Of a stretch of DNA of 64,000 bases, positions 35,998-44,504 are shown piece after piece. The stretch is from Mesobacillus sp. AQ2 (GTDB lineage: Bacteria > Bacillota > Bacilli > Bacillales > Cytobacillaceae), in assembly GCF_030122805.1 (NCBI RefSeq), contig NZ_CP126080.1:2547001-2611000 (forward strand), written 5' to 3'. The notes beneath the pieces are model-generated. The model was not told the DNA's origin and ran no database searches. It was given only the letters and a program-made list of their open reading frames with translations. Both the position numbers and the translations under genes were made by a program. Every line of letters starts with the position of its first letter. Position 1 is the stretch's first letter.

Positions 35998-36545
35998 AAG
36001 GCTATGCAGTTTGATGTCCTTAAGAAGCCGCTTCCTCTCTCTTAAGAGTACCTTTCAGGCTGAATATTGCCCTTATGTAGGCGATTCCTCATTCATAAGA
36101 GTACTCTTCAGGCTGAATGGTGACCTTATGCGGGCGATTCTTCTCTCATAAGGGTACCTTTCAGGCTGAATGGTGACCTTATACGGGCGATTCCGTACTC
36201 ATAAGGGTACCTTTCAGGCAGAATGATGACCTTATGCGGGCGATTCTTCTCTCATAAGGGTACCTTTCAGGCAGAATGATGACCTTATGCAGGCGATTCT
36301 TCTCTCATAAGGGTACCTTTCAGGCAAAATGATGACCTTATGCGGGCGATTCTTCTCTCATAAGGGTACCTTTCAGGCAAAATGATGACCTTATGCGGGC
36401 GATTCTTCTCTCATAAGGGTACCTTTCAGGCAAAATGATGACCTTATGCGGGCGATTCTTCTCTCATAAGGGTACCTCTCAGGCAGAATTGTGACCTTAT
36501 ACGGGCGATTCCTCACTCATAAGGGTACCATTCAGGCGAAAAAAA
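35998..36545. repeat. Tandem array, ten copies of a 53-bp unit
   Basis: TCAGGC recurs exactly every 53 bp at 36055, 36108, 36161, 36214, 36267, 36320, 36373, 36426, 36479 and 36532. Each unit is arm ACCTTATG, a 16-base loop containing GGCGATTC, inverse arm CATAAGGGT and a 20-base linker (ACCTTTCAGGCAGAATGATG). The first copy is divergent (CTTAAG arms). Central copies are nearly identical and the outer ones differ, as expected of arrays growing by unequal exchange. It lies between the 182-residue protein gene and citB and is not coding. The design matches the 52-bp array at 17.5-18.2 kb. Confidence 0.95.
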
Positions 36546-36617
36546 TCCCCTTTTCAGGCGGTTCTAAACAAAACCCGAAGTACTGTCGAAATCACGCTAG
36601 AATACTCACAGATTATA

Positions 36618-36667
36618 TTAAAAAAACAGAAACCCCTGGTCGGAAAAATAACCAGGGGTTTCTGTTT
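36618..36667 (-). terminator. Terminator of citB
   Basis: A 16-bp perfect stem, AAACAGAAACCCCTGG (36624-36639) with its inverse (36652-36667), followed by T on the minus strand. Confidence 0.88.
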
Positions 36668-36673
36668 AGTAAT

Positions 36674-39382
36674 TTACGCTTTTAATTTGTCGCGAAGAAC
36701 CATTTGCAGGATGCCGCCGTGACGGTAGTAATCGATTTCTACTTCTGAATCGAAACGGACAAGCGCTTCGAAAGTTTTCTTGTTGCCTTCTTCGTCAGTA
36801 GCTGTCACAGTGATGATGTCGCGCGGACGAACCTTTTCATCGATCTGGACATCGAATGATTCTCTGCCTGTCAGGCCAAGAGTCTCAGCGTTTTCACCAG
36901 CTTTGAATTGAAGTGGCAGAACGCCCATCAATACAAGGTTTGAACGGTGGATACGCTCGAAGCTTTCAGCGATAACAGTCTTGATGCCTAATAGGTTAGT
37001 ACCCTTTGCAGCCCAGTCACGGGATGATCCCATTCCGTAATCTTTTCCTGCAATAACCATAAGGCCGGTGCCTTGCTCTTTGTACTTCATGCAAGCATCA
37101 AAGATGGACATGACTTCGTTCGTTGGCCAGTAAGTCGTGAAGCCGCCTTCTGTGCCAGGAGCGATCTGGTTGCGGATACGGATGTTCGCGAATGTTCCGC
37201 GCATCATGACTTCGTGGTTACCACGGCGTGAACCGTAAGAGTTGAAGTCACGTGGCTCTACACCCTTTTCGCGAAGGTATTTTCCAGCTGGTGTATCTTT
37301 GCCGATCGCACCTGCAGGAGAAATATGGTCAGTTGTGACGGAATCACCGAACTTGCCGACAACACGAAGGCTGTTCAATGGAGCAACTTCTCCAGCTTCT
37401 GGAGTCAAACCTTCAAAGAATGGAGGGTTTGCGATATAAGTTGAATCCTCATCGAAAGTGTATAGCGGATCGCTATTTGTCTGGATCTCATTCCACTTTT
37501 CGTTGTCAGTGAATACAGTTTCGTACTCTCTGCGGAATAGTTCAGGTGTTACAACGCGGTGAACGACTTCGTTCACTTCTGCAGTTGATGGCCAGATATC
37601 CTTGAAGAATACATCATTGCCATCTTTATCTTTTCCGATAGGGTCATTCTGAAGATCGATGTCCACTGTACCAGCAAGTGCGTAAGCCACAACCAATGGC
37701 GGTGAAGCCAGGTAGTTTGCTTTTACAAGCGGGTGGATACGTCCTTCGAAGTTACGGTTGCCTGAAAGTACTGAAGTTACTAGAAGATCGCTTTCAGCAA
37801 CAGACTTTTCGATTTCTGGCTTTAATGGACCAGAGTTACCGATACATGTTGTACATCCATAACCAACAAGGTTGAAACCAAGAGTTTCAAGGTAAGGAAG
37901 CAATTCTGAATCGCGAAGGTATCCAGTTACAACCTTTGAACCAGGTGCCAATGAAGTCTTAACAAACTTAGGAACTTCCATTCCTAGCTCAACAGCTTTC
38001 TTGGCAACAAGACCTGCACCTACAAGTACGTATGGGTTAGATGTATTTGTACAGCTAGTGATCGCAGCAATCGCGATAGCACCTGTTTTCATAGTAGTTG
38101 TATCGCCATTTGCGAATTCAACAACAGCTTGTTTTTGGATTTCCTTTTTGCCAAGTCCGAATCCCTGGTTTCCTGCAGGAGCAGTCAATGCTTCTTGGAA
38201 GGATTTCTGCATTGCAGAAAGTGGAATTAAATCCTGCGGACGCTTTGGACCAGACAGGTTAGGTTCGATTTCAGAAAGATTGATTTCTACTACATCAGTA
38301 TAAACTGGCTCTAAAGCAGGATCGAAGAATAATCCGTTTTCCTTGCAGTATGCCTCAACCACTTTAATGTGGTCTTCTGGGCGGCCAGTTAAACGCATGT
38401 AATCCAATGCTTCTCCATCTACTGGGAAGAATCCGCAAGTAGCGCCGTATTCTGGTGCCATGTTTGCAACAGTCGCACGGTCAGCAAGTGGAAGCGTCAC
38501 TACGCCAGGTCCGAAGAACTCGACGAATTTGCCAACAACGCCTTTGCTGCGAAGAACCTGAGTCACTTTAAGTGCAAGGTCTGTTGCAGTAGCGCCGTTC
38601 GGCATATCTCCTACTAATTTAACACCTACTACTTCTGGTACTGGGAAGTATGAAGGCTGGCCAAGCATTCCAGCTTCTGCTTCGATACCGCCTACGCCCC
38701 ATCCAAGAACGCCAATACCGTTGATCATTGTAGTATGAGAGTCTGTACCTACTAATGAATCTGGGAATGTTTCGAATTCACCATCTGCATTTTCTACAGC
38801 GTGGACAACGTTTGCAAGGTACTCAAGGTTCACCTGGTGAACGATACCTGTTGCCGGCGGAACAGCGCGGTAGTTGTCGAATGCTTTCTGTGCCCAGCTC
38901 AAGAACTGGTAACGTTCAGCATTACGTTCGAATTCAAGTTCCATGTTCACATTAAGTGCGTCTGGAGTTCCGTATTTATCAACCTGTACAGAGTGGTCAA
39001 TGACTAGATCAACCGGCTTTTCAGGATTGATTTTGTCTGGGTCTCCACCCATGTCAGCCATTGCTTTCCTTAGAGAAGCTAGGTCAACGACTGCTGGTAC
39101 ACCAGTGAAGTCCTGAAGAATGACACGTGAAGGCTTAAACGGCACATCCACTTCTTTCACTTCGCTGGTTCCCCATTTTGCTAGATTTTCAACATGCTCT
39201 TTTGTGATCACAAAGCCATCATGCTGGCGAAGCACGGATTCAAGCAATACCTTAACAGAATAAGGCAGTTTTGATACATTGCCGATTCCAGCATTTTCTA
39301 ATGCTGCCAGGCTATAGTAATGATAGCGTTTCCCGTCAACTTCAAATGAACTGCGGGCGTTAAAAACATCTTGGTTTGACAT
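36674..39382 (-). CDS. citB: Aconitate hydratase (aconitase A)
   Basis: The 902-residue [4Fe-4S] enzyme that interconverts citrate and isocitrate in the TCA cycle; when it loses its cluster the same family binds RNA. Cluster cysteines are in [17 protein letters not shown] and [15 protein letters not shown]. Other blocks are [51 protein letters not shown] and the swivel domain. GGGGG precedes the ATG. As in B. subtilis it lies next to sspO, which is divergent. The upstream region holds a plausible promoter and an ATAA-N7-TTAT dyad of the CcpC type, so citrate-responsive repression is likely. Confidence 0.98.
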   Translation of the reverse strand: MSNQDVFNARSSFEVDGKRYHYYSLAALENAGIGNVSKLPYSVKVLLESVLRQHDGFVITKEHVENLAKWGTSEVKEVDVPFKPSRVILQDFTGVPAVVDLASLRKAMADMGGDPDKINPEKPVDLVIDHSVQVDKYGTPDALNVNMELEFERNAERYQFLSWAQKAFDNYRAVPPATGIVHQVNLEYLANVVHAVENADGEFETFPDSLVGTDSHTTMINGIGVLGWGVGGIEAEAGMLGQPSYFPVPEVVGVKLVGDMPNGATATDLALKVTQVLRSKGVVGKFVEFFGPGVVTLPLADRATVANMAPEYGATCGFFPVDGEALDYMRLTGRPEDHIKVVEAYCKENGLFFDPALEPVYTDVVEINLSEIEPNLSGPKRPQDLIPLSAMQKSFQEALTAPAGNQGFGLGKKEIQKQAVVEFANGDTTTMKTGAIAIAAITSCTNTSNPYVLVGAGLVAKKAVELGMEVPKFVKTSLAPGSKVVTGYLRDSELLPYLETLGFNLVGYGCTTCIGNSGPLKPEIEKSVAESDLLVTSVLSGNRNFEGRIHPLVKANYLASPPLVVAYALAGTVDIDLQNDPIGKDKDGNDVFFKDIWPSTAEVNEVVHRVVTPELFRREYETVFTDNEKWNEIQTNSDPLYTFDEDSTYIANPPFFEGLTPEAGEVAPLNSLRVVGKFGDSVTTDHISPAGAIGKDTPAGKYLREKGVEPRDFNSYGSRRGNHEVMMRGTFANIRIRNQIAPGTEGGFTTYWPTNEVMSIFDACMKYKEQGTGLMVIAGKDYGMGSSRDWAAKGTNLLGIKTVIAESFERIHRSNLVLMGVLPLQFKAGENAETLGLTGRESFDVQIDEKVRPRDIITVTATDEEGNKKTFEALVRFDSEVEIDYYRHGGILQMVLRDKLKA

Positions 39383-39487
39383 ATGTTTACCCCCTTCTTC
39401 TACGTAAACATCATAAACTAAATAAAAGTAATTGTCGAAAAGTTTGAATCTTGTATTCCATCCTAACTTTTCTCACAATTTCATATT

Positions 39488-39517
39488 AATATAACCTTGT
39501 ATATAAGTAAATAACAA
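39488..39517 (-). promoter_or_regulatory. Probable sigma-A promoter of citB
   Basis: On the minus strand, TTGTTA (39517-39512), an 18-base spacer and TATATT (39493-39488). The transcript would begin near 39481, about 100 bases before the start codon. Confidence 0.45.
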
Positions 39518-39534
39518 GAAAGTTATTGCGATTG

Positions 39535-39549
39535 ATAAGTTTTCCTTAT
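39535..39549. promoter_or_regulatory. Candidate CcpC operator (ATAA-N7-TTAT)
   Basis: ATAAGTTTTCCTTAT matches the dyad bound by CcpC upstream of B. subtilis citB. Its centre is about 60 bases upstream of the inferred transcription start, close to the -66 position known there. The identification rests on spacing and position only. Confidence 0.5.
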
Positions 39550-39715
39550 TATAAAAATTATAAACATGTTAAAAACAAACTTTCTGTTATTTTATCAAAG
39601 AGGAATATTGTTTCCTAATTTAATCCAAGTCAATTAAAAACTATTTTACAAAAGTGAAAAAGCAGGATTATGCAGTGTGTAATGGGAAAAAATATGACAG
39701 ATGGAGGTGATTCAT

Positions 39716-39865
39716 GTGGTAAAAAGAAAAGCAAATCATGTCATTCCCGGAGCAAATGCTGCAAAAGCTCAGGGAAATGGTGCGGGATTCAATGAAGAAA
39801 TGGCAAATGAACCTATGACCGAGCTTGAAAAACAAAATAATAAGAAGCGTAAAAAGAATCAATAA
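39716..39865 (+). CDS. sspO: Small acid-soluble spore protein O
   Basis: A 49-residue basic spore protein starting at GTG 39716 ([12 protein letters not shown]) and containing [20 protein letters not shown] and a [11 protein letters not shown] tail. This is the SspO (CotK) pattern. GGAGGTGA lies five bases before the GTG; the ATG two bases earlier is out of frame. It is divergent from citB, and sspP follows 430 bases on, with another small gene in between on the other strand. Expression in the forespore is expected. Confidence 0.93.
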   Translation: MVKRKANHVIPGANAAKAQGNGAGFNEEMANEPMTELEKQNNKKRKKNQ

Positions 39866-39889
39866 ATAATAACATGCCTGGTATATGAA

Positions 39890-39915
39890 AAAGCGGAAGG
39901 AACACCTTCCGCTTT
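39890..39915. terminator. Bidirectional terminator after sspO
   Basis: AAAGCGGAAGG / CCTTCCGCTTT hairpin with loop AACA, between sspO and the convergent 85-aa gene. Confidence 0.75.
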
Positions 39916-39921
39916 CAACTT

Positions 39922-40179
39922 TTATTCCATATTCACTTCGTTCACGATACTTCTGAGATCCTGCTGGAACCTTTCTAATTGTCCCCTTTGATGTTCAGAA
40001 GCGGTTTCAAGAGCATTTTCAATTTGTTGGAATGCTTCATTCACTTCATTTTTAAGGTGCTTTAACTGGTGACCATAGCTTGCTGAATCACGGACAATTT
40101 TCGAATAAAGACCTTGTGCGTCTTCAAACCCTTGCTGGGCTGCCTGGAAGGCTTGTTGTTTATCTTTATTGTAAGGCAT
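39922..40179 (-). CDS. Small coiled-coil protein of unknown function (85 aa)
   Basis: An 85-residue hydrophilic, fully helical protein beginning MPYNKDKQQAFQAAQQGFED and rich in Gln and Glu (HLKNEVNEAFQQIENALETA). There are no membrane segments or cysteines. GGAGG precedes the ATG and a shared terminator follows. It sits between sspO and sspP, two spore genes, so a role in spores is possible, but no family is recognised. Confidence 0.75.
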   Translation of the reverse strand: MPYNKDKQQAFQAAQQGFEDAQGLYSKIVRDSASYGHQLKHLKNEVNEAFQQIENALETASEHQRGQLERFQQDLRSIVNEVNME

Positions 40180-40294
40180 GTGTGATTTCCTCCTGATGTA
40201 GTAAAATCTATACCGTTAAATTGCACATTTAAAAGTTATTTATTCAGTATAAATTCAAGTGAAAATCTAATCCTAAAATCAGGAGGGATGAGCA

Positions 40295-40438
40295 ATGAAC
40301 AAAAACGATTCCAAGGATATGCACAAAAATGCTCCCAAGGGTGACCAAGACAGCCAGCCTGCTCCACTAAGCGGATCCAAAAAGGTAAAAAACCGCAACC
40401 ATACTCGCCAAAAGCACAATTCTGGCCACGATATGTAA
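40295..40438 (+). CDS. sspP: Small acid-soluble spore protein P
   Basis: A 47-residue basic peptide starting [20 protein letters not shown], then [20 protein letters not shown] and HNSGHDM. It matches SspP (CotL) almost throughout. AGGAGGG precedes the ATG. It is transcribed on its own and should be made in the forespore. A CAGTATA sequence about 45 bases upstream could be a weak sigma-G -10. Confidence 0.94.
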   Translation: MNKNDSKDMHKNAPKGDQDSQPAPLSGSKKVKNRNHTRQKHNSGHDM

Positions 40439-40439
40439 A

Positions 40440-40472
40440 AAACACATGGCTGCCAAATAATCTGGCAGCCAT
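40440..40472 (-). terminator. Terminator of selA (also follows sspP)
   Basis: ATGGCTGCCA (40446-40455) pairs with TGGCAGCCAT (40463-40472); on the minus strand it runs into GTGTTTTTT. The plus-strand side has no T tract. Confidence 0.8.
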
Positions 40473-40476
40473 CATG

Positions 40477-41883
40477 CTATATTAATTTGAGCGCGTCCAA
40501 GAGCTGCTGTTCTTCTTCCGGGGTAACGGTACGAAGGTCGACATGCACCTCTTCTTTATGAATTCTCACTATGATGGCTGGTGAATGTTCTGTCCTAAGC
40601 TTTCTCGCAATATGTTCAGCACTTACTTCAGGGTGGCTGATGCTGGCCAGGCAGGCAGGCAGCTCGACATCTGGCATTGTTCCCCCGCCGACCTGGCTAG
40701 TCCCTTCTGTGATATTTACATTTAATTTTCCGCCAAAAGATTGGATAGACTTGACAAATTTTTCAGTCCTTGCCTCAAGTTCCGTTAAAGGCACAAGTAA
40801 ATCCCGAAGAGTCGGGATATTGCCCATTCCCTTTTCGCCCTTAAGATAATCCATCAAAGTTGCTTCGAGTGCTGCTAGCGTCATTTTATCAACTCTTACG
40901 ACCCTGGCCAGCTGATGCTTTTTCAGTTGATCGATAAGCTCTTTTTTTCCAGCGATAATACCAGCTTGCGGACCGCCCAGCAATTTATCCCCGCTGAATG
41001 ATACGATATCCGCTCCCATTCTGAGCACTTCACTAACAACAGGTTCTTCCCCAATACCATGCTTTTGAAAATCATATAAAACACCACTACCTAGATCTTC
41101 GTAAAAAATGACATCTTCGTGTTTATTTGACAGTTGTGCTAACTCTTCGGTTTCTACGGTTTTCGAAAAGCCATATATCTTAAAATTGCTTGTATGGACC
41201 TTCAGTATCATGGATGTTTCTTCTGAAATCGCATTCTCATAATCGTATAGATGGGTTTTATTTGTTGTCCCTACTTCGACTAATCTCGCTCCGCTTTCTT
41301 CCATTATCGAAGAGATACGGAAGGAACCGCCAATTTCCACAAGTTGTCCACGCGAAACGATAACCTCTTTACCTCGTGCAAGCGCACTGAGAATGATAAA
41401 AACAGCAGCAGCATTATTATTGACGACCATAGCCGCTTCTGCACCTGTAATTTCCTTGACCAATGCTTCCACATGACTGTGCCGTGACCCGCGTTTGCCT
41501 TCATCTAGCTTATATTCAAGATTGGAATAGTTCATAGCTGTTTCCACTACATGCTTTATGGCATTCTCGCTCAATCGGGCCCTGCCTAAATTTGTATGCA
41601 AAATGGTTCCGGTAGCATTAATGACAGTTTTAAGTGTATATTCCAATCGTTCAGCTGCAGAACGGTCAACAGCTTCAAAGATTTGGTCTATAAATGCTTC
41701 TGTCCCTGGTTCTGCCCCTGCCCAATTCCCTCTTAGCAGTTCTTTCCTTATCCTATCTATTTCTGATTTCATCACATCAGTCAGATAGACTTCATCTAGA
41801 TCATACTGGTCAATTAAATCCGTAAACCTTGTATCTTTCTGCAGTTCATGTACTGCAGGCAAGGCTCTCAAAAATTCTTTCAT
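40477..41883 (-). CDS. selA: L-seryl-tRNA(Sec) selenium transferase SelA
   Basis: A 468-residue PLP enzyme that converts Ser-tRNA(Sec) to Sec-tRNA(Sec) using selenophosphate. Family blocks are MKEFLRALPAVHELQ at the N-terminus, VINATGTILHTNLGRARLSE, SNLEYKLDEGKRGSRHSHVE, VNNNAAAVFIILSALA and the PLP lysine in VSFSGDKLLGGPQAGII (Lys300). I chose ATG 41883 because it gives the usual N-terminus and has a GGGGG tract nine bases upstream; the longer frame to 41955 does not. With selD and two further TGA-containing genes nearby it indicates a working Sec pathway. selB, normally next to selA, is not here. Confidence 0.96.
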   Translation of the reverse strand: MKEFLRALPAVHELQKDTRFTDLIDQYDLDEVYLTDVMKSEIDRIRKELLRGNWAGAEPGTEAFIDQIFEAVDRSAAERLEYTLKTVINATGTILHTNLGRARLSENAIKHVVETAMNYSNLEYKLDEGKRGSRHSHVEALVKEITGAEAAMVVNNNAAAVFIILSALARGKEVIVSRGQLVEIGGSFRISSIMEESGARLVEVGTTNKTHLYDYENAISEETSMILKVHTSNFKIYGFSKTVETEELAQLSNKHEDVIFYEDLGSGVLYDFQKHGIGEEPVVSEVLRMGADIVSFSGDKLLGGPQAGIIAGKKELIDQLKKHQLARVVRVDKMTLAALEATLMDYLKGEKGMGNIPTLRDLLVPLTELEARTEKFVKSIQSFGGKLNVNITEGTSQVGGGTMPDVELPACLASISHPEVSAEHIARKLRTEHSPAIIVRIHKEEVHVDLRTVTPEEEQQLLDALKLI

Positions 41884-42007
41884 GCTCGCATGCCCCCACA
41901 AAACAAATCTACATTGTTCCATTATATCATTAATATCCAATCGTAATTTTTTCAATCAGGTGAATTAAGTCTTGTGAAATTACAGCAATATTGCATCCTG
42001 CAGCTTA

Positions 42008-42032
42008 AAAAAATGCCTGGCAGCTGCCAGGC
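42008..42032 (-). terminator. Terminator of the SelW-like gene
   Basis: TGCCTGG / CCAGGCA hairpin (42014-42020 and 42026-42032) followed by seven T on the minus strand. It also isolates selA from the selenoprotein gene upstream. Confidence 0.85.
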
Positions 42033-42037
42033 AATAT

Positions 42038-42274
42038 TTATGCTTCTATTTGCTTTATGATTTCGTCGACATCCGGAAATAAGCCTGTATCAAGTTTGGA
42101 GTATAGAAGTTTTCCGTTAACCGTAACCTCAAAAGCTCCTTTGGAACCTGGTATCAGTTCCATTTTTTCTATTTGGCTTCGAAAATGCGTGAATAAATCT
42201 TCCGCGAGACTCGCGGCTTTTGGTGCATAATTTCACATCATGCAAAATTCGACGGCGACTTGATACTTCTCCAT
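42038..42274 (-). CDS. SelW/Rdx-family selenoprotein (in-frame TGA = Sec14)
   Basis: Read through the TGA at 42233-42235, this is a 78-residue thioredoxin-like Rdx protein: MEKYQVAVEFCMMUNYAPKA, then EDLFTHFRSQIEKMELIPGS and GAFEVTVNGKLLYSKLDTGL, ending at TAA 42038. Cys11 and Sec14 form the CxxU redox motif at the end of the first strand, exactly as in selenoprotein W/T/H relatives; bacterial cysteine forms have CxxC there. AAGGGGG stands seven bases before the ATG. A 6-bp perfect hairpin with a three-base loop begins 16 bases after the TGA. The gene lies between selA and selD. Confidence 0.9.
42202..42216 (-). promoter_or_regulatory. SECIS-like hairpin in the SelW-like gene
   Basis: CCGCGA (42216-42211), loop GTC and TCGCGG (42207-42202) begin 16 bases after the TGA. 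It is the strongest of the three SECIS candidates in the window. Confidence 0.65.
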
Positions 42275-42406
42275 TAAAAATCCCCCTTGCAAATATATAT
42301 ATAATTACTGTAATTTTAGTGTAAAGTCTGACTCTGTGCAAATAATAGTAGCTTAAGGATGATTTTAAAAACAAGAAGGAGTATACTTTCTGTTGAGGTG
42401 ATAAGG

Positions 42407-43459
42407 TTGAGTGAACATGAAAAAATCCGTTTGACTTCGTTGTCAACAAAAGCTGGCTGAGGATGTAAAATCAGTCCAGAGGACTTGACGCAGGTTCTGC
42501 GTCTATTACCTGAACAGGAACCTGTTCCTGAGTTGCTCGTCGGACATGAAACATCCGATGATGCAGGTGTATATAAACTGACAGATGATATCGCCCTGAT
42601 CCAAACAATTGATTACTTCACCCCAATCGTGGATGATCCATATATGTTTGGCCAGATTGCTGCCGCCAATGCACTTAGCGATGTGTACGCAATGGGTGGA
42701 GAGCCAAAAACTGTTCTTAATATAGTAGGATATCCTGTCAAAAAGCTTGGTCCAGATATACTTGCAGAAATATTAAGAGGGGCGAGTGACAAAGTGAAAG
42801 AAGCTGGTGCCGTTACAGTTGGCGGACATTCAGTCGATGATCAGGAGCCTAAATTCGGCTTATCCGTGACAGGTCTGGCACACCCTGAATCCATATGGAA
42901 AAATGTCGGCGCCAAACCAGGTGATGTGCTGGTCATTTCAAAACCAATCGGGGTTGGAATCATAACGACCGGAATTAAGCGTGGTGTGGTAACGGCCGAA
43001 CAAGAACAGTCCGTTACCGAAACAATGGCCTTATTGAACAAATCCGCTGCAGAAGCGCTCAAAAGCTTCACTCCTCATGCAGTAACAGATGTGACTGGAT
43101 TCGGCCTCCTCGGTCATGGAAGTGAAATTGCACGAGGCAGCAATGTCAGCTTTGAGATTGAATTAACCAGAGTTCCTGTCCTGGAAGGTACATATGAATT
43201 GGCGGCAAAAGGCGTTGTACCAGGAGGTTCTAAGTCAAATCATAAGTGGCTAGTGGATGATGTCGAGTATGCAGACATATCTCCTGAAGAGCAATTGGTC
43301 CTTTGTGACGCAATCACGTCAGGCGGCCTTCTTGTATCACTGCCAGAAAATGAGGCCATTCAATATGTAAAAGCACTCCAAGACAAAGGATTGAATCAAG
43401 CTGCTGTAATAGGAAAAGTCACAGAAAAGCAGGATAAACTGATTTATGTAAAAAGGTGA
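42407..43459 (+). CDS. selD: Selenide, water dikinase SelD, itself a selenoprotein (Sec18)
   Basis: Read from TTG 42407 through the TGA at 42458-42460, the product is 350 residues. It begins M-S-E-H-E-K-I-R-L-T-S-L-S-T-K-A-G-U-G-C-K-I-S, the standard SelD N-terminus with Sec at the position of the catalytic Cys17 of E. coli. The enzyme makes selenophosphate from selenide and ATP. Later blocks are DDAGVYKLTDDIALIQTIDY, AAANALSDVYAMGGEPKTVL, VGGHSVDDQEPKFGLSVTG and VTDVTGFGLLGHGSEIARGS. GAGGTG lies six bases before the TTG. Without Sec insertion only a truncated, inactive piece would start at 42485. It is divergent from the SelW-like gene. Confidence 0.95.
42471..42488 (+). promoter_or_regulatory. 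SECIS-like hairpin in selD
   Basis: TCAGTCC / GGACTTGA pair around AGA, leaving one bulged T, starting 10 bases after the TGA. A bulged U in the upper stem is a known feature of bacterial SECIS hairpins. Confidence 0.6.
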
Positions 43460-43486
43460 AATCAAATTTGATTTCACCTTTTTTCT
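43453..43486. terminator. Bidirectional terminator of selD and tdh
   Basis: A 28-bp perfect palindrome (AAGGTGAAATCAAA and its inverse, 43453-43480) overlaps the selD stop, with T tracts on both sides. Confidence 0.9.
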
Positions 43487-43493
43487 TAATTTA

Positions 43494-44438
43494 TTATAAT
43501 TTGACTTTCAATTTTTCCAGCATATCGGCAGTCATACTCCCGAGGTCATATTTTGCCTTGAATCCCCATTCTTCAGCAGCAGCAGAAGCATCGATTGAAT
43601 TCGGCCAGCTATCAGCAATTGCCTGCCTTACAGGATCCACTTCGTAAGACAGTTCAAATCCTGGAATATGCTTTTTTATTTCAGCTGCAAGTTGCTCCGG
43701 GTCAAAACTCATTGCCGTTACATTAAAAGCATTACGGTGGATGAGCTTAGAAGGGTCTGCTTCCATCAAATCAATGATCGCCCCAAGCGCGTCAGGCATG
43801 TACATCATGTCCATGTATGTCCCTTTGTTGATATAGGAGCTGTATTTACCATTTTTGATTGCTTCGTAATAAATCTCAACCGCATAATCAGTTGTTCCGC
43901 CTCCTGGAGGTGTGACGTAAGAAATCAATCCAGGGAATCTCACTCCCCTGGTGTCAACTCCAAAACGGTGGAAATAATAATCTGCAAGTAATTCTCCTGC
44001 AACCTTGTTCACACCATACATCGTAGTAGGACGTTGAATTGTGTCCTGAGGCGTATCGTCTTTAGGTGTGTTCGGACCGAAAGCACCGATAGAGCTTGGA
44101 GTGAAAAATTGCAGGTTCAGTTCCCTTGCTGTTTCGAGGGCGTTCATCAAACCGCCCATATTCAGGTTCCATGCAAAAACCGGCTTCGTCTCAGCTGTTG
44201 CTGATAGCAGTGCAGCCATGTGCATGATTGTGTCAACATTGTATTCTTTTGCCAATTCAGCCATCCTGTTGGCATCCATGACATCGAGAATCTCGAATGG
44301 GCCGTTGACTGCTGCTTCTGAATTAGTCTGTCTGATGTCAGTCGCAATGACATTGTCCTGTCCGTATATGTCACGAAGTTTAACTGTTAATTCTGAACCA
44401 ATCTGGCCAAGTGCACCAGTAATCAAAATCTTTTTCAT
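43494..44438 (-). CDS. tdh: L-threonine 3-dehydrogenase, epimerase (SDR) type
   Basis: A 314-residue NAD-dependent extended short-chain dehydrogenase. The cofactor site is [20 protein letters not shown], followed by ATDIRQ; the catalytic Tyr-Lys pair is in [20 protein letters not shown]. Substrate-side blocks include [15 protein letters not shown] and [10 protein letters not shown]. This is the SDR-type threonine dehydrogenase, unrelated to the zinc enzyme of B. subtilis and E. coli. It oxidises threonine to 2-amino-3-ketobutyrate, which the upstream partner Kbl cleaves. It is the second gene of a kbl-tdh operon (66-base gap). GGAGGAG precedes the start. Confidence 0.92.
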   Translation of the reverse strand: MKKILITGALGQIGSELTVKLRDIYGQDNVIATDIRQTNSEAAVNGPFEILDVMDANRMAELAKEYNVDTIMHMAALLSATAETKPVFAWNLNMGGLMNALETARELNLQFFTPSSIGAFGPNTPKDDTPQDTIQRPTTMYGVNKVAGELLADYYFHRFGVDTRGVRFPGLISYVTPPGGGTTDYAVEIYYEAIKNGKYSSYINKGTYMDMMYMPDALGAIIDLMEADPSKLIHRNAFNVTAMSFDPEQLAAEIKKHIPGFELSYEVDPVRQAIADSWPNSIDASAAAEEWGFKAKYDLGSMTADMLEKLKVKL

Positions 44439-44470
44439 TCTATGTACTCCTCCTGCTTTTCCTTAAAACT

Positions 44471-44497
44471 ATGCCGGCTTGTCAGACAAACCGGCAT
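44471..44497 (-). other. Intercistronic hairpin between kbl and tdh
   Basis: ATGCCGG / CCGGCAT with inner TTTGTC/GACAAG pairing in the 66-base gap. On the minus strand it is followed by a weak T tract (ATAGTTTTAAGG), so it may be a partial terminator or an RNA-stability element. Confidence 0.5.
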
Positions 44498-44504
44498 CCC
44501 CCAA

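Noticed and set aside
42129..42449. Minus-strand ORF of 106 residues overlapping the SelW-like gene and selD start
   Set aside because: It is out of frame with the CxxU protein and covers the divergent promoter region; no family features.
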